From Pterois miles (taxonomy: Eukaryota; Chordata; Actinopteri; Perciformes; Scorpaenidae): 64,000 nt of DNA. Location: assembly GCA_947000775.1 (NCBI GenBank), contig CAMQGK010000416.1, positions 1,556,001 through 1,620,000 on the forward strand, read 5' to 3'. The position numbers and the translations under genes are program-made. Position 1 is the first letter of the stretch; every line of letters begins with the position of its first letter. The notes below the pieces were generated by a model that worked only from the letters and a program-made list of their open reading frames with translations, had not been told where the DNA came from and did not search any database. Of this stretch, positions 12,540 through 24,606 are shown one piece after another.

Positions 12540-12954
12540 AGACTCCCAAGCCACCCAAATTTCTTATGCAACTGATATCTACAACTTTGCCTCTGGGGCT
12601 ACCCAGGTCTATTTATGAATACTGTGAGATTTGACTTTATTAACTTACCTGCCAGTTCCCAGGTGCCAACAGTTACTCTATAATGCTGTTATCAGGATAC
12701 TGGCATCAGCAGCACACTGTAATTGAGTCGGTGAACTCATTTGACAGTATTTGGACTTAAATTTGTATTAACAACGTATTTTACACATGCACAGATTTAC
12801 TTTACATTTTTAGGGCTCTATTTTCATTTTGGCAAATGCACTCTGTGTCACACAGGCAAACTGCCGTTTTACTGGGGTGCACTGAGGCTATTTCCTTGAC
12901 TATGCTGTTTTTTTAATGGGGAGTAATAGCTACATCTTCTTTTTAACAAGTCTG
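12540..12954. other. Intergenic, nothing recognised
   Basis: No open frame or repeat of note. Confidence 0.4.
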
Positions 12955-13870
12955 GCCAGAGTGTCGCTGGAAGTGCTGCACTATAAACTAGAAAAGCACT
13001 CGGAGAGCGCAGACCTCCGCCAAGTACCATAGTTTCCCCCCATACTGTAATTCACTCCAAAATAAAAATCCTACATTTTTTAAAAAGAATTTTATATCAG
13101 TGGCAAACATAGAACATATATACAAGAGACAACATAAAACTCACAATACATTATTTCTAAAACCAACATATGTACATTAACATTTTTCTACTGGATCTAG
13201 CTCTGGATAAGAAATAACAAACCTACATTCATTTTGTCTGTATTATTAGATCCCTTGACCATGAAAACATACTCTTACCAAGTGGATTTAAGTTTATATC
13301 ATTATTATTAGTTCAGAAGTTATTAATGAAAATCTCTTTTCGGTAATGGTGGTTTCTTCTGGATCTATATCCTCAAGTATTAAAGCTAGATCAAATTCGT
13401 TGACATACTTCAGATGATGAATTGTCTCAGCTACGCGATGCCACTTGTTAGAAATCTCTACCTCTAATATTAAATGCACAGTAGGCCAAAATGTAAAGTA
13501 CCCCCATTTGTTTTATAGAAATTGCTATAAAATCCACCATCTGGATCAGATCTGGATCAGCCTTTGGGATTTGATAGAAGTACACATTGTAAATCCCTGA
13601 GTCAAATTTCATGAGCGTTGGGCAACAATTACCAGAGATACTGAGAAACAATTTTTTGGGTCCCATTTACCCCAATGTTAACGAAAATTTCAGTGATCCA
13701 CAATCCAGGATTTCTTCTGGATCACCCCCAAAATTAAATCACTTCTTCTTTTTCACATTTTCGACACACACTGAAAATTTCATCAAAGTCCGTCCAAAAA
13801 TGTTGTTGTTGTTATGTTGGTTCATGATACATGATGGTTATGATATTTTGTTAAAATTTGCCACTTTTCG
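12955..13870 (+). repeat. Probable degraded interspersed repeat with 'ctggatca' motifs
   Basis: It opens with 'gaaaagcactcggagagcgcagacctccgcc', continues with repeated ctggatca-type words (13538-13560, 13725) and 'gaaaatttcatcaaagtccgtcc'. I recognise this phrase set as a recurrent fish repeat, but I cannot assign a class. Short open frames on both strands look incidental. Confidence 0.4.
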
Positions 13871-14163
13871 GCAGTTAATATTGAAAAAAAAACGGTGACT
13901 GTAAACAATGAGGAGCCAACACATTCCCATCCCAACTCGTCACATACTGACACTGTATCAGACACAAAGAATCAGGTCATTGTAAAGTGAAAGTAACTAA
14001 CGGGACACAAACAGTGGTCTCCTGATGAAAGTCTTGTTTGTTGTAGTAATAGTTTTGCTCTGCTAACGTTGCTACGGTTTTAGTGGAAGCTACTAACAAG
14101 TTACATGTCAACAAATGTGGGATTCAGAATAAAGTAGTGTTTTCTGTGTTTATAGATAGATTT

Positions 14164-14204
<41 letters not shown>

Positions 14205-14205
14205 T
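14164..14205. repeat. (GATA)n microsatellite
   Basis: About ten consecutive agat units just upstream of a SINE. Confidence 0.9.
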
Positions 14206-14228
14206 AGATTTATATATTAATTAATATT

Positions 14229-14563
14229 GGGGGCGGCAGTAGCTCAGTCTGTAGGGAGTTGGCTTGGGAACCGGAGGGTCACCGGTTCAAGTCCCGACAT
14301 GGACCAAGAACTGAGTGTGAACTGGTAGCTGGAGAGGTGCCAGTTTACCTCTTGGGCACTGCCGAGGTGCCCCTGAGCAAGGCACCAAACCCCCAACTTG
14401 CGCTTGTCAGGAGCAGCCCCCTCACTCTGACACCTCTCCATTGATGCATGTGCATGTGTGTGTTTCGGGTCTGCACGTACTGTGTATAAGTTAACAAACA
14501 GAGTGTAAAAGTTGAATTTCCCCTCGCGGGACTAATAAAGGTTGATCTTCTTCTTCTTCTTCT
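14229..14563 (+). mobile_element. tRNA-headed SINE (family 1, CTT-tail type)
   Basis: Well preserved. The A-box region is tagctcagtctgtaggg, the B-box ccggttcaagtccc, then the ggtagctggagaggtgcc body and the 3' end tgaatttcccctcgcggg..aataaagg with (CTT)n. Over the middle it is nearly identical to the copy at 48316-48647, indicating relatively recent activity of the subfamily. A small gap removes part of the 'gctcggggcg' segment. Confidence 0.88.
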
Positions 14564-15398
14564 ATTATATGAAGATAATGCTTTTCAGAAAAACCACATG
14601 CAGGTCATAGTTTATTTAAGGAACATTTAATAATGTTTGACCTCTACTGATTTCAGCAGTGGGAGAATTTTGCTCTGAAAAAGAAAATGGCCATGATAGT
14701 GAAAGTCAAAAGTTCTCAGCACCTGGCCAAGTAATCATTAAGTCGTCAGTATTGATCAACAGCCCTGTCAAGCACCTGCAGATATATTAGGGTCATCATG
14801 TGCTATGGTGCAGGAAAAATAATATTCATTGCCCTTTATGCTTTACGCTCTGACATCAGAAGTCTGGAGTGAGCTGACTGCGTTGATCTGGTCTAACACA
14901 TGAGATCGATAGGTTCCCTGCTTTTATCCCCACATTATTTAATACTTCATTACTGAATAAAGCAGGAAAGGAGTTGGCATATAAAACAACTGAAGCTTTG
15001 TTATGAAATCAACAATAAACTATGGTCCAAAAATGGCAAAACTTCTCTGGTGTACATTTAGTTTGTGGTCATATGATGAAGAAGCTTCTGGCAGCGTAAC
15101 GGGGTTATTATAATATCATAGTTTATATGTCAGAATCAACATGTTCTCACTCCCAGCTCGCCAAACACTGATGTTTGGTCTGTGGCCCTGTGTTATTAAG
15201 ACCAAATTAAGACCCTATAGATGCCCACCTAGTAACAGTTTCAGTTTCAGACTTATCAGTGAAGGTGTGTCAGTTCCTGCTCATTACATGTATAATGTCT
15301 TTTTAAAATAAAGTAGGTTTACTTACACAACAAAACTACTTGGTTGATTTAGGAAAAGATTGTGGTTGGGTTAAAATAAGAAGGTTTGTTACATGAAA

Positions 15399-15399
<1 letters not shown>
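14564..15399. other. Intergenic, nothing recognised
   Basis: No gene, RNA or recognisable repeat. Confidence 0.45.
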
Positions 15400-15429
<30 letters not shown>

Positions 15430-15470
15430 ATATTCCTTTATTAGTCCCACAGTGGGGAAATTCAGTTTTA
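15400..15470 (-). mobile_element. 3' tail fragment of SINE family 1 (CTT type)
   Basis: An (AAG)n run followed by attcctttattagtcccaca and gtggggaaattcag is the complement of the family-1 3' end. The rest of the element is absent, consistent with 5' truncation during reverse transcription. Confidence 0.8.
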
Positions 15471-16697
15471 CATAATAACTAAATAACTATGCTTGCTATG
15501 TAACTGTAACTATAACTATAACTGTAAAGGAGTTACAAACGCAACAAGGTTACTGTAAAATAAGTCCACATTGGCCTCACTTGGGACGCTAACAGCCAGT
15601 CAGTTCTCTTTCCCAGGGCATCGAATACTGTCGCTTTGTCACGTCCATCAGTGTAAAGACACCCTTTAGTGCCGATACACCATCGCACCTGCCTTTCCAT
15701 TAACGACAATGTAAACTCAGCAGCTGCATCAGTAAACACAGAGGGGAAAGTTCTGTGGTGATGACGTAGTTTAAAGAGAGAAAGAGACACATAGGATGGT
15801 TGGGAGCATGTGCTGAAAACATCTGAAACTAGATTTGTTTCGTAGTTAAAGGCAGTCACATGGTCAAATGTCCTTACAAAGAAAAAAGTCTTTTTCCTCA
15901 TAAAAACACTGGAACCAAGTGTTCAGCTCGTTGCAGAGAGATGATCTGGTGTGCAGGATCCAAAGAGCAAAAATAAAGCTCAAAGTGGGCGACCATCACC
16001 ATCTTGTCAGTAATAACGCTGTATGTGCATTCTGTATGTTTATCTACAGGTGAGAAGGAGCACCACACCACGCTTTATTTCCTTTCTGCCGCTCTCTCAC
16101 ATGGTTTATGTGGAAGTGTGTGACTGTGCTTTGCTGTGTGCTAGGTTTGATGTGTTTCCACAGTCATGTGACATGGGCCAGCTAAATATGTCAGGGAAGT
16201 TTTGGCACAAACATTACATAAAAGTAGTGAATATGTTTGGAAGCGATACAACCACTCATATAATATTTATATAATTTTATTATCATATTTTCTAAAGAAT
16301 CAATAAAAATGAGTAGCTTGTGAGTACTGATACCACAGTATCTGTCCATCCTTATTGTAACACTTTTCCATTAACTCCAATGAGTACTAGTAGTAACAGC
16401 AGTATAATTACATTTCAACAGTAAAGAATGGATAAACAGATCACACGTCAGTCAGGTTCAGTTCCCACTGTTTCCGTGTTGTCCTTACACTCTATGCCAG
16501 TGTTTATAATCACATGGCTGTGACTTGCATAAATGGAGCCAGATCCTGCACATTTGTATATTTCAGTGGTCGCTAGTGTGATGTGACAAGGTGTGAAAGA
16601 CAGTCCCAGTTGGTTAGCTGTTGTAATTTAACACCTTCCCGAGTGTTCTCACTGCAGTGATGAGTTTCAGCCTGGATTTGCAGAATGTGCGGACATA
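15471..16697. other. Intergenic, nothing recognised
   Basis: A minus-strand open frame of 122 codons (15533-15901) has no recognisable domain, codon signal or splice context, and I treat it as chance. No repeat was identified. Confidence 0.4.
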
Positions 16698-17127
16698 CAC
16701 CGATCAGCCATCATGACCACCTGCCTAATATTGAGTAGATCCCCCTTTTCCTGTCAAAACAACCCTGACCCTTTGAGGCATGGAGTCCACTCGACCTCTG
16801 AAGGTATGTTGTGGTGTCTGGCACCAAGCCACCTGTAGCAGATCCTTTAAGCCCTGTAAGTTGCGAGGTGGGGCCTCCATGGATCAGACTTGTTTGAGAT
16901 CTGGATTATTTGGAGGCCAAATCCACACCTTGAACTCCTTGTTATGTTCCTCAAACCAGTCTTGAACCATTTTTGCAGGGTGCTGCTTCCAACACATCAA
17001 CTTCAAGGACAAAATGTTCACTTGCAGCCTGACACAGTATATCCCACCCACTGCCAGGTGCCATTGTAACGAGATAATCATTATTTAAGTCACCTGTCAG
17101 TGGTCATAATGTTATGGCTGATCGGTG
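16698..17127 (-). mobile_element. Tc1/mariner-like transposon remnant, internally deleted
   Basis: Perfect 13-bp terminal inverted repeats (caccgatcagcca at the left, its complement at the right) bound 430 bp. A left-flanking TA is present; the right flank is CA. On the minus strand a frame at 16884-17081 preserves the C-terminal Tc1-type transposase stretch MVQDWFEEHNKEF..WPPNNPDL. This is the region ahead of the last catalytic acid in Tc1 transposases. Most of the transposase is deleted, so the copy is non-autonomous and dead. Confidence 0.85.
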
Positions 17128-17244
17128 CAGATCACACCGTGAGTAAATTGGACTGTACATATCCAGGGCCAATATTGAAAATCCCTGAATGTGTAAATGC
17201 TGCCTTATAGGGGTGGATAAATTTCAGTGAGGACACAATGAATA

Positions 17245-17488
17245 AGGGCTGCATGGTTGTGCAGTGATTAGCACTGTCGCCTCACAGCAAGAGGTTCGCA
17301 GGTTTGAATCCCTCTTGGGGCCCTTCTGTGTGGAGTCAGCACGTTTTCCCTGTGTAAGAGTGGGTTTTCTCCTGGTTCTCTCACTTCCATTCAAAGACAT
17401 GCAGGTTAGGTTCCTTGCCATCGCCCATTGTGAGCTGGGATTGGCTCCAGGCCCTCGCGAACCCTCACAGGATAAGCAGATGGATGGA
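17245..17488 (+). mobile_element. tRNA-like SINE, family 2 (LINE-type 3' tail)
   Basis: The head gggctgcatggttgtgcag..ttagcactgtcgcctcacagc with B-box caggtttgaatccc is followed by the body cttctgtgtggagtc..gggttttctcc..aaagacatgcagg. It ends in gataagcagatggatgga. The same structure recurs at 55245-55522 and, in part, at 33975, 42645, 39328 and 23169. The gataagcgg-type end matches the 3' end of the LINE at 49571. Confidence 0.8.
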
Positions 17489-20054
17489 CTGACACACTAA
17501 ATAACTGGAATATCTTATAATGTTAGCTAGAAAAAAGGACAAACTCAAAGGTAGCAAAATATTGTCAAAATCAGTCATCATTATTTCCTATGGAACGCAG
17601 ACAGATGTATTTGATTACAGTATAATAAATCTTAATTTAATGATAGAACAGTTTCCTCTTACTATTTCATGACTTACATATTTCAGCGTATAAGGAATAG
17701 TTGAATAAAGACAGTGACACAATTATATTGAGCTTTGAAAAGAAGCCAAAAAAAACGAATACATGCCTTTTGATGACTGCAGTTACTTTGAATGATCTAA
17801 AGTAATATATCATTACTTCATTATCTTTTATTCAGTTTGTTTTATGTCAGATTATTTATCTTAGTGATACCTGTTTTCTTTTCATCCAAGCTCATGTTTA
17901 ATCACTCCCAGAAACCTCTTATATTTCATTCCTTGTACAGCATATTAGTTAGTAAAGTGATTGAAGCGGATGGTTTGTGACCGCCACACTAACTGCAATA
18001 AAAGACAAAGGAATTATATAATGAATATTCATTTCTTAGAACATGTTATTTCATTGATGTTACATCAAAAACCATAAGCTTTCCACAAGGGGAATTTGTG
18101 ATCCAGCAAAGTGAAGAACCGCCTTCATTTTTCCAGAAAGTAAGTTAAGGAAAAAGTAGCACATCCAGTCAGTGATATAAAAATCAATCCTATTTTCAAA
18201 AACAGATGACCATACCCTATAGTTCACATCCATGTGACATCAATGTGTGTTACTTTTCAGAATGTCAGCTGTGAGGTGTTATGGTTGTGGTGGCGAACCC
18301 ACAGAGAGCTATCACCTAACTGCACTTCCTCTCAGTTGTACGGAGCCTTTTAGCTCATTGTTTTGGTTTTTCAACTTGTAAATTTACTTGTTTCATCAAC
18401 CTCATCTTCCACAGCAGCAGGCAGTTGTTTTCAGTAAAAGAAAAAAGTTCAGATAAGTTTCTACCTGTCCCAACAAAGAGCAGACTGAAACAATTAGCAA
18501 CTGGCTGAGAAACACAGAGAAGCATTTAGCAACTAAGCCCAGGTGTTTTTCTCAGGGGTTTGTGGAAACTCAAGCAGAGCTAAAAATATATTGGAATGAA
18601 ATTAATCAGTAAACCAGGAACATGACTCAAAGCGATTGCTAATGTTGCTTTGTGTATGCCAGAGGTAGCACCTTAAAGAGATCCTCTCAAAATCCAAAGT
18701 CCTTCACCTGTGCAAACATACTGTACATTCCAACGTTTACATGAGGCTTCAGCCATCCAGGTCAGACAAGTACAGTGGATATCTCCCACCATGTTTTTAA
18801 AACAAAAGTTTATGTTGAAATTCTTCCACTGTGGCTCAACAGTGAAACACTGTCTGAGGAAATACAAAAAGAAAATGTCACGCTATAAAAAGACTAGTTG
18901 GAATGTATTCAGCTTTATATTGTATAAATTCAAAAGCTGAAGCCTCATATTAGCTTCAGCTGAAACTAGGACAGTGGATTTTGACCCCCCATCTCTTACA
19001 GTGTAGTCACCCCTTCAAAAGGTGTTTGTCACAGCCAGTATGGCAAAGAGGGATGATTACAGCAACCAATAACACTTCCAACATATACAGTACATATGGC
19101 ACGAAAGTATTGTTGCCTATTATTAAAGACTTGAAAAATGTATAACTGTTCTTTCAGTTTTGTCTTCATGTCCCCGGCATGTTCATGAGTGTGGCTCAAT
19201 GGTGCAGCAGTGAGACTAAATCAGGATTTTTACCTCGAAATCAGCCTGAACTCCATCTTTTACAAGTCAGTATTCTCCACCACACTTCTCAAGCCTCCCC
19301 ACCACTCTGCTCTTGCTTTATATGAGCTGCTCTCTCCTCTCCGAGCTGCCTGCGCTGTCTTTCTAGTGTCTCCTTCACACTGCTGCTTTGCATGCTTAGC
19401 GACAGCCGATCGATATCCCGTCCTCTGTGTCTGGTGAGCCAGGCGTCACCGCTGAAATAACAACCACTCGGCCTGTTTGTATAGCGCAGTCTCTCAGCTC
19501 GTCCAGGGTACTCAGGTAACTCAATGCAAAACAATCATTTACAACAACACGGCCGGCAGAGAGCACCGAGGTGGTAGAACTCATTCATATCAGAATAGAT
19601 CGGGAATAGAAGTTCGACTGATGTATCAATGGCCTTTAAATAACAAGTTAGGTAAATGATTTTGATTGATAAGTTTGGCATGACATTCATGACACAAGAA
19701 AACACTGCGTATTGCAGCTGGGACAGCGCCACACTGAGAGCCTCCTGGGACAGATGAGAGCCCAGCGGGATGGCGGCAGTGTTTCTGATAATACAACAAC
19801 ATACCTCTGATAATGCAAGCCAGATGCCAGAGCTCCAAACGCAGGTGCTCAGTGGGCTAGTGTTAATTGCTGCTAATTGGTGTAGCAACACATCAAGGCA
19901 TATGTGGTCTGTGCATATTACAGTGAGAACAGAGGGGATTGTCAAGTGTTTCAGCGCTAGGACTCTCTGAGGTTATCCAGGAGCTCTGTGTTCTGGACAA
20001 AAGAACAGGCTGGCAAAAACACTGTAGTATTACTAGAAAGAATTCAGTTCCCTA
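17489..20054. other. Intergenic, no supported gene
   Basis: Several overlapping open frames on both strands at 19189-19970 show no domain, splice pattern or familiar product. No RNA gene was seen. Confidence 0.4.
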
Positions 20055-20720
20055 GTTTTTTGGAACACACAACAGAAAATTACTTCAGTAATACTATTGA
20101 GATGGCTATGCTGATCTTATATTATCTTATTCTTATTATCTTGTGAATTTCTCCACTGCGAGACTAATAAAGGAATATCTTATCTTATAGTGAAACTACA
20201 GTTATACTGCAGTGTTTATACAGTATAGTATTGCTAGTGTTTCTTTTAGTACTATTTTGGTTTTTCAGGCACTTTAGGAAAGTACTATAGTTCTACTAGT
20301 TTTATATTGTATCACTATAGTATTTTCTATATTTATGCATTTTTTGGAACCCATCATAGAAAATTACTACAGTAATACTATTGAGTTGGGTATGATGAGC
20401 TTATGTTGAAATTACATTTATACTATGTGTTTATATAGTATCACTAGTGTCTCTTGTAGTATTTCTATGGTTTTTCAGGGACTATTCAAAATTACTATAG
20501 TTCTGCTGTAGTTTTATATAGTGTCACGAATGTTTTCTATATTATTTGTATGTTTCTTGTGGAACACACTATAAAAAAATATACAGCAGTAATACTACTG
20601 AGTTTACTATGGTGATCTTACAGTGATAGTTATATAAAACTCGAAACCCATAAGAAATACTACAGGAAACACTATAGCAACACTGTATAACCACTATAGT
20701 CTAACTGTAATTTCATTTTA
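20055..20720 (+). repeat. Tandem repeat, about 215-bp unit, three diverged copies
   Basis: The start tggaac..cacta/catca..gaaaattac..agtaatactattgag recurs at 20061, 20345 and 20560. Copies 2 to 3 are 215 bp apart. Copies 1 to 2 are 284 bp apart, the excess matching a 69-bp SINE tail inserted into copy 1. Each unit is rich in 'actatagt'-type words. After copy 3 a segment at 20650-20700 matches part of the unit in inverted orientation. Confidence 0.7.
20121..20189 (+). mobile_element. 3' tail fragment of SINE family 1 (TTATC type)
   Basis: Contains gtgaatttctccactgcgagactaataaagg followed by aatatcttatcttata, the family-1 3' end, lying inside the first unit of the 215-bp tandem repeat. Confidence 0.75.
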
Positions 20721-22459
20721 AAATGACCATAGCCAGTCAGTAGTATTTAGAGGCTGTTGGATGTTGTGATCTGCTCCTCTGTCGTTAAACTGTCAATATT
20801 TAAAATCCTCACAGTTGGTTTCTCGCCTCAAAAATTCTCAGAAGTGAATTTAATGTTGAAATGGCACATGAAAAAAAATGTTGTTCAGATGAGGCAGCTT
20901 ACAATCGGACTACAGGAACCAAAGCTGTCCATCCAGGCATGTTTAGGTCGTAGCACCAGTTAGCATCGTTAGCAAACGAGGTGCAGAGTTTAGTCTCTCC
21001 CACATACAGCTGATTTTAATGTGTGACGTCATCTGTAAACCCAGGACCCCGCCAGGCCGAGCACATCTGGCTCCCTCCTCTTGAAATTAATGTTTTGTTT
21101 TGGGTTGTTTTTTTATGGGTTTTTACTTAGATGATAGAAATAATTAATAATTTTCCTCAGTGTTGGTTTTGGTGGTCCCAACACAAGCTGAAAAGATTTT
21201 AGTGGTTTGTTCTACGATAAACGTCAGTAAATATCCCACCCACAAGTATTCACAAAAATCACAAAAGACCATCTTGCTGAACAAATAGTGTTAGTATCAT
21301 AAATGTTTTTTGACAGCTTATTTTCTGCAATAATCCAAAATTCAATGAAAAAAACCCATTGGCTTTTTGTTGCGGGAACCAGGGCGATGCCAACTTCCAC
21401 TCTAAGCTTATTCTATTGTGAAATTACAGTATTTTCATGTGGTCCCAACTCAAAAGTTGGACCAATATAACCCAATTTCAAAGAACTATTTTTAGGAAAA
21501 ATAAAGGCTGGAACAGGCCGACCAGATTTTGCCTCAAAAACAACGTCCATGGAGGTCTGATGCTTGATTTATGCTTGTAGTGTAGGTTTCAGCGCACACT
21601 TCAGTTATAGTCTATATTAGGCCTATATGTGATAAAGTACACATTTTTATGCTTGTTATTATTAGATTGTTACCTGTTATGCCAGTAGACAATTATCTTT
21701 GATCAATTATCTATTAATTATATAGGTTAGAGGCTATTTGCAGTTGTACAGCATACTCTATACACTAGCATCTAACCCCCCACCCCCAGATCATGGAGAG
21801 ATCTTGTTATTTTACTAATTTATATCATTCCCCACCATCCAATAACTCAAAGAAGAATTAATAACCCTTTAATATCCAAGGTTGAGGTAAGCTAAACATT
21901 TTAGTTTCAGGAATTTATGCAATGCAAAGATGAACAGAAGAAGAAAACAGTATAGTAATACGATTCCTATTACTATAACAGAAAATAATACTATTAAAGT
22001 ATTAGAGTATAAATGGCTGGCTACAGAGGAAGTCTTTCACACGGTTTTGTGAAGTGTATGAATGTGTATTTAAATGGGCGAATGCTGACATGTAGTGTAA
22101 CACTTTGAGTGGTCAGAAGACTAGAAAAACTCCATCTATGTATATAATTTACTCATCAAGGCACTAAAATTGCTAGCCAGCCAGTGTGGGCTGCTTGCAT
22201 GAACATCTGTGTGCTGCAGGTATGTATACAGGCAACAGAAGAGATGCATCTAATCCTTTTGTTGTTGCAATGAGTCAACAATAAAACACTGACAATATTC
22301 ATGGTACAATACAAAAAGAATCCAAGGTTGAAAATCTGAATGAGATGGGCAGCGCTTGAGAAATAAATCCAACTTCATACAAACTCTTTTGTTTGATCTT
22401 AATGATAGCCCTAGTACTGGCACCTTTCACAATTATTTCCGCTTCCTGCAACTTCCTCC
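20721..22459. other. Intergenic, nothing recognised
   Basis: AT-rich, no supported gene. Confidence 0.45.
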
Positions 22460-22960
22460 AGCTCACCTGGCTGCAGGCCTGGGTGCCTGGCTGCAGCACA
22501 CAATTTCTTTAAAGGGTCTCTGAGATGGAGCAAAGCAACAGCAACAGAGAAATAGAAGAGGAGCGAGTAGAGGAAGAGATAGAGGAGTGGGAGGAGGAGG
22601 AGGAGGAGGAGGAGGAGAGCAGGACAAGATGAAAGAAACAGCTGTATACAAATGACAGGCTTCCATACCCCACCACCACCAGCCTCCCCCCACCTGCGGT
22701 GATGTTGCCCTGTGCGGTCATCGAACAGCTTCAAAGAGCCAGGCAGACGAGACGAGGCGAGGCGAGGCGAGCGGGCCGAATCCTCAAAGCAACAGTCTCC
22801 CTCTCCTCCTCCACTAACACCACGGCCCCCGACACACAAGCACAATCTGCCTCGTCCACGCCGCACACTCTCCTCACCCCCTGCCGCATGTAAAGAGTCA
22901 GACGAGGAAATGGAGGGGGAGGAGGAGGGGAATGAAGTGACTTTATCACAGTCATATACT
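22460..22960. promoter_or_regulatory. CpG-enriched, purine/pyrimidine-skewed region; possible promoter
   Basis: Roughly 22680-22890 has many more CG dinucleotides (gacgagacgaggcgaggcgag, cgtccacgccgc) than the surrounding sequence. It is flanked by a (GGA)n tract at 22590-22617. On the minus strand an ATG at 22721 is followed 27 bp later by a CAG|GTGGGG donor-like site. No downstream exon was recognised, so assignment to a gene is open. Confidence 0.25.
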
Positions 22961-23168
22961 CAGTAGAAGTGACAAGCTCTGGTGTGAGGTCAGACCAACA
23001 AGTGTGTTCAGTGTATATTTTTTCTCCTTCTATTTTTTATACAATTTCTTTATTATTACGTATCAGTCCTTAGATTTTTGTTTCAGCAGCCATTGGCTGG
23101 TTTCCATTGACTACAATTTAACTACAATTCTATGATGTAATTTTGAAATAACTTCCACACACACAATG

Positions 23169-23236
23169 TGCCCTGTGATGGACTGGCGACCTGTCCAGGA
23201 TTCCCGCCCTCGCCCAATGTCAGCTGGGATCGGCAT
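23169..23236 (+). mobile_element. SINE family 2 fragment
   Basis: gccctgtgatggactggcgacctgtccagg and cagctgggatcggc match the 3' half of the other family-2 copies. Both ends are missing. Confidence 0.7.
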
Positions 23237-24111
23237 GGTCTTTGCATTTAACAGTGTGTATATTTTTTTAGCTTTCACACCTTGAAATTATGGATGATTA
23301 TGATGATTTTAAATGCAGGTGAATATAATTATCAATCATCAGCTACTATGGGCGTTCCAGAAATTCTACTATTTTCTTCAATATTTTCTCAAAGACCATG
23401 AACACAACATTTCATTTTACTATAATTGCATAAAATGCAGTAGAAAAGATAGCCAATGATGCTCCGTTCCAACTATGATGTATCTGTAGTTGAACAGCAC
23501 ATGGCCGTTTCAGTCCAAACCTGTGAGTATCAGGTTTTCAAAGACTCTTATGAATTCAGTGTTACCATGTAGTGAAAGCTGGCACCGGTGTATGTGTGAC
23601 AGACAAGAAAAGAGACTGATGAGGAATAAATGCCAATTTTGCTGTGGAAGCCCCCCCCCCCCCCCCCCTTCCCCTCTGTTATAACTAACTGTCTTGATCA
23701 GGAATGACAGTCCATGGGTGCAGACCAGGGCCTCACCACAGACATATGATGGATATGGACACAAAAACACGGCAGGGTAATCAATGAAAGCCATGTTGCT
23801 GTTTTTTTTTTTTTTTTTTTTCAGGATGTCATATCAAGATCCCAAACTCTTTTTTTTCACCAAACCTCCTGATGTGAGAGCAGGAGGTATTTTGAATTGA
23901 GGATGTTATCATCGAGAAGAGACGCTGGCTGGATGAGCTCCACCACCATCAGACAAACAAACACACACATATTGTACACATGCATGCACACACATGAACA
24001 CCGGCCCCTCACTCACTCTGTCCCACCCTTTATTAGCCTAGGCTGGTAAAAAAGGCCGGGTGTGTGAGAATCTCATTACCGCAACACAAAGCAGAATTTC
24101 CTCTGAGGATT
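23237..24111. other. Intergenic with poly-C and poly-T runs
   Basis: A poly-C run at 23651-23668 and a poly-T run at about 23801-23821; otherwise nothing recognised. Confidence 0.5.
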
Positions 24112-24224
24112 GGTGTGTGTGAGAGAGAGAGAAAGAGTGAGACAGTGCTTGTGTATGCAAAAGTGAAATAGAGCGCAAGTGTGCATGTGTGGGCATGGCT
24201 ATCGCAGAGTGTATACATATGTGT

Positions 24225-24276
<52 letters not shown>

Positions 24277-24606
24277 GGCAAGCTCAATCAGCAGCAGGCT
24301 GATGGGGAGGGAGACTGAGGCAGCTGGGGCCTCCTGCCCAGGCCTTCAATTTCCCTCCCAGTCCAGCCACTGGAGTGTGTAATTACTATGGGGCCGGCCT
24401 GGGGGCTGGCATGGAAGTGCAAAGACACACACACACACTCACGCACACACACACATATACAAACACATACACACACACACACCCTCAGTATCCACTCTAC
24501 CGCAACCACTACCACCCCCCAAGTCACACACCTCCCACTAATAGCCCCCACACCCCTATGATCTCCACGCTCCACACACACACACACACACACTCACACA
24601 CACAGA
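24112..24606. repeat. Cluster of (GT)n and (CA)n microsatellites
   Basis: (GT)n at about 24220-24275 is followed 150 bp later by (CA)n blocks at about 24425-24482 and 24573-24603, with a (GA)n stretch near 24121. The open frames of Cys-Val or His-Thr repeats across it are microsatellite artefacts. Confidence 0.85.

Noticed and set aside
15533..15901. 122-codon minus-strand frame
   Set aside because: No homology signal or splice context; expected by chance in a window of this size.
22411..22866. 151-codon minus-strand frame with a poly-Leu stretch
   Set aside because: The Leu and Pro runs come from the (GGA)n tract; composition is not protein-like.
24288..24593. Cys-Val and His-Thr repeat open frames over CA/GT arrays here and at 28009-28348 and 56987-57375
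   Set aside because: Dinucleotide repeats are open in several frames by construction.
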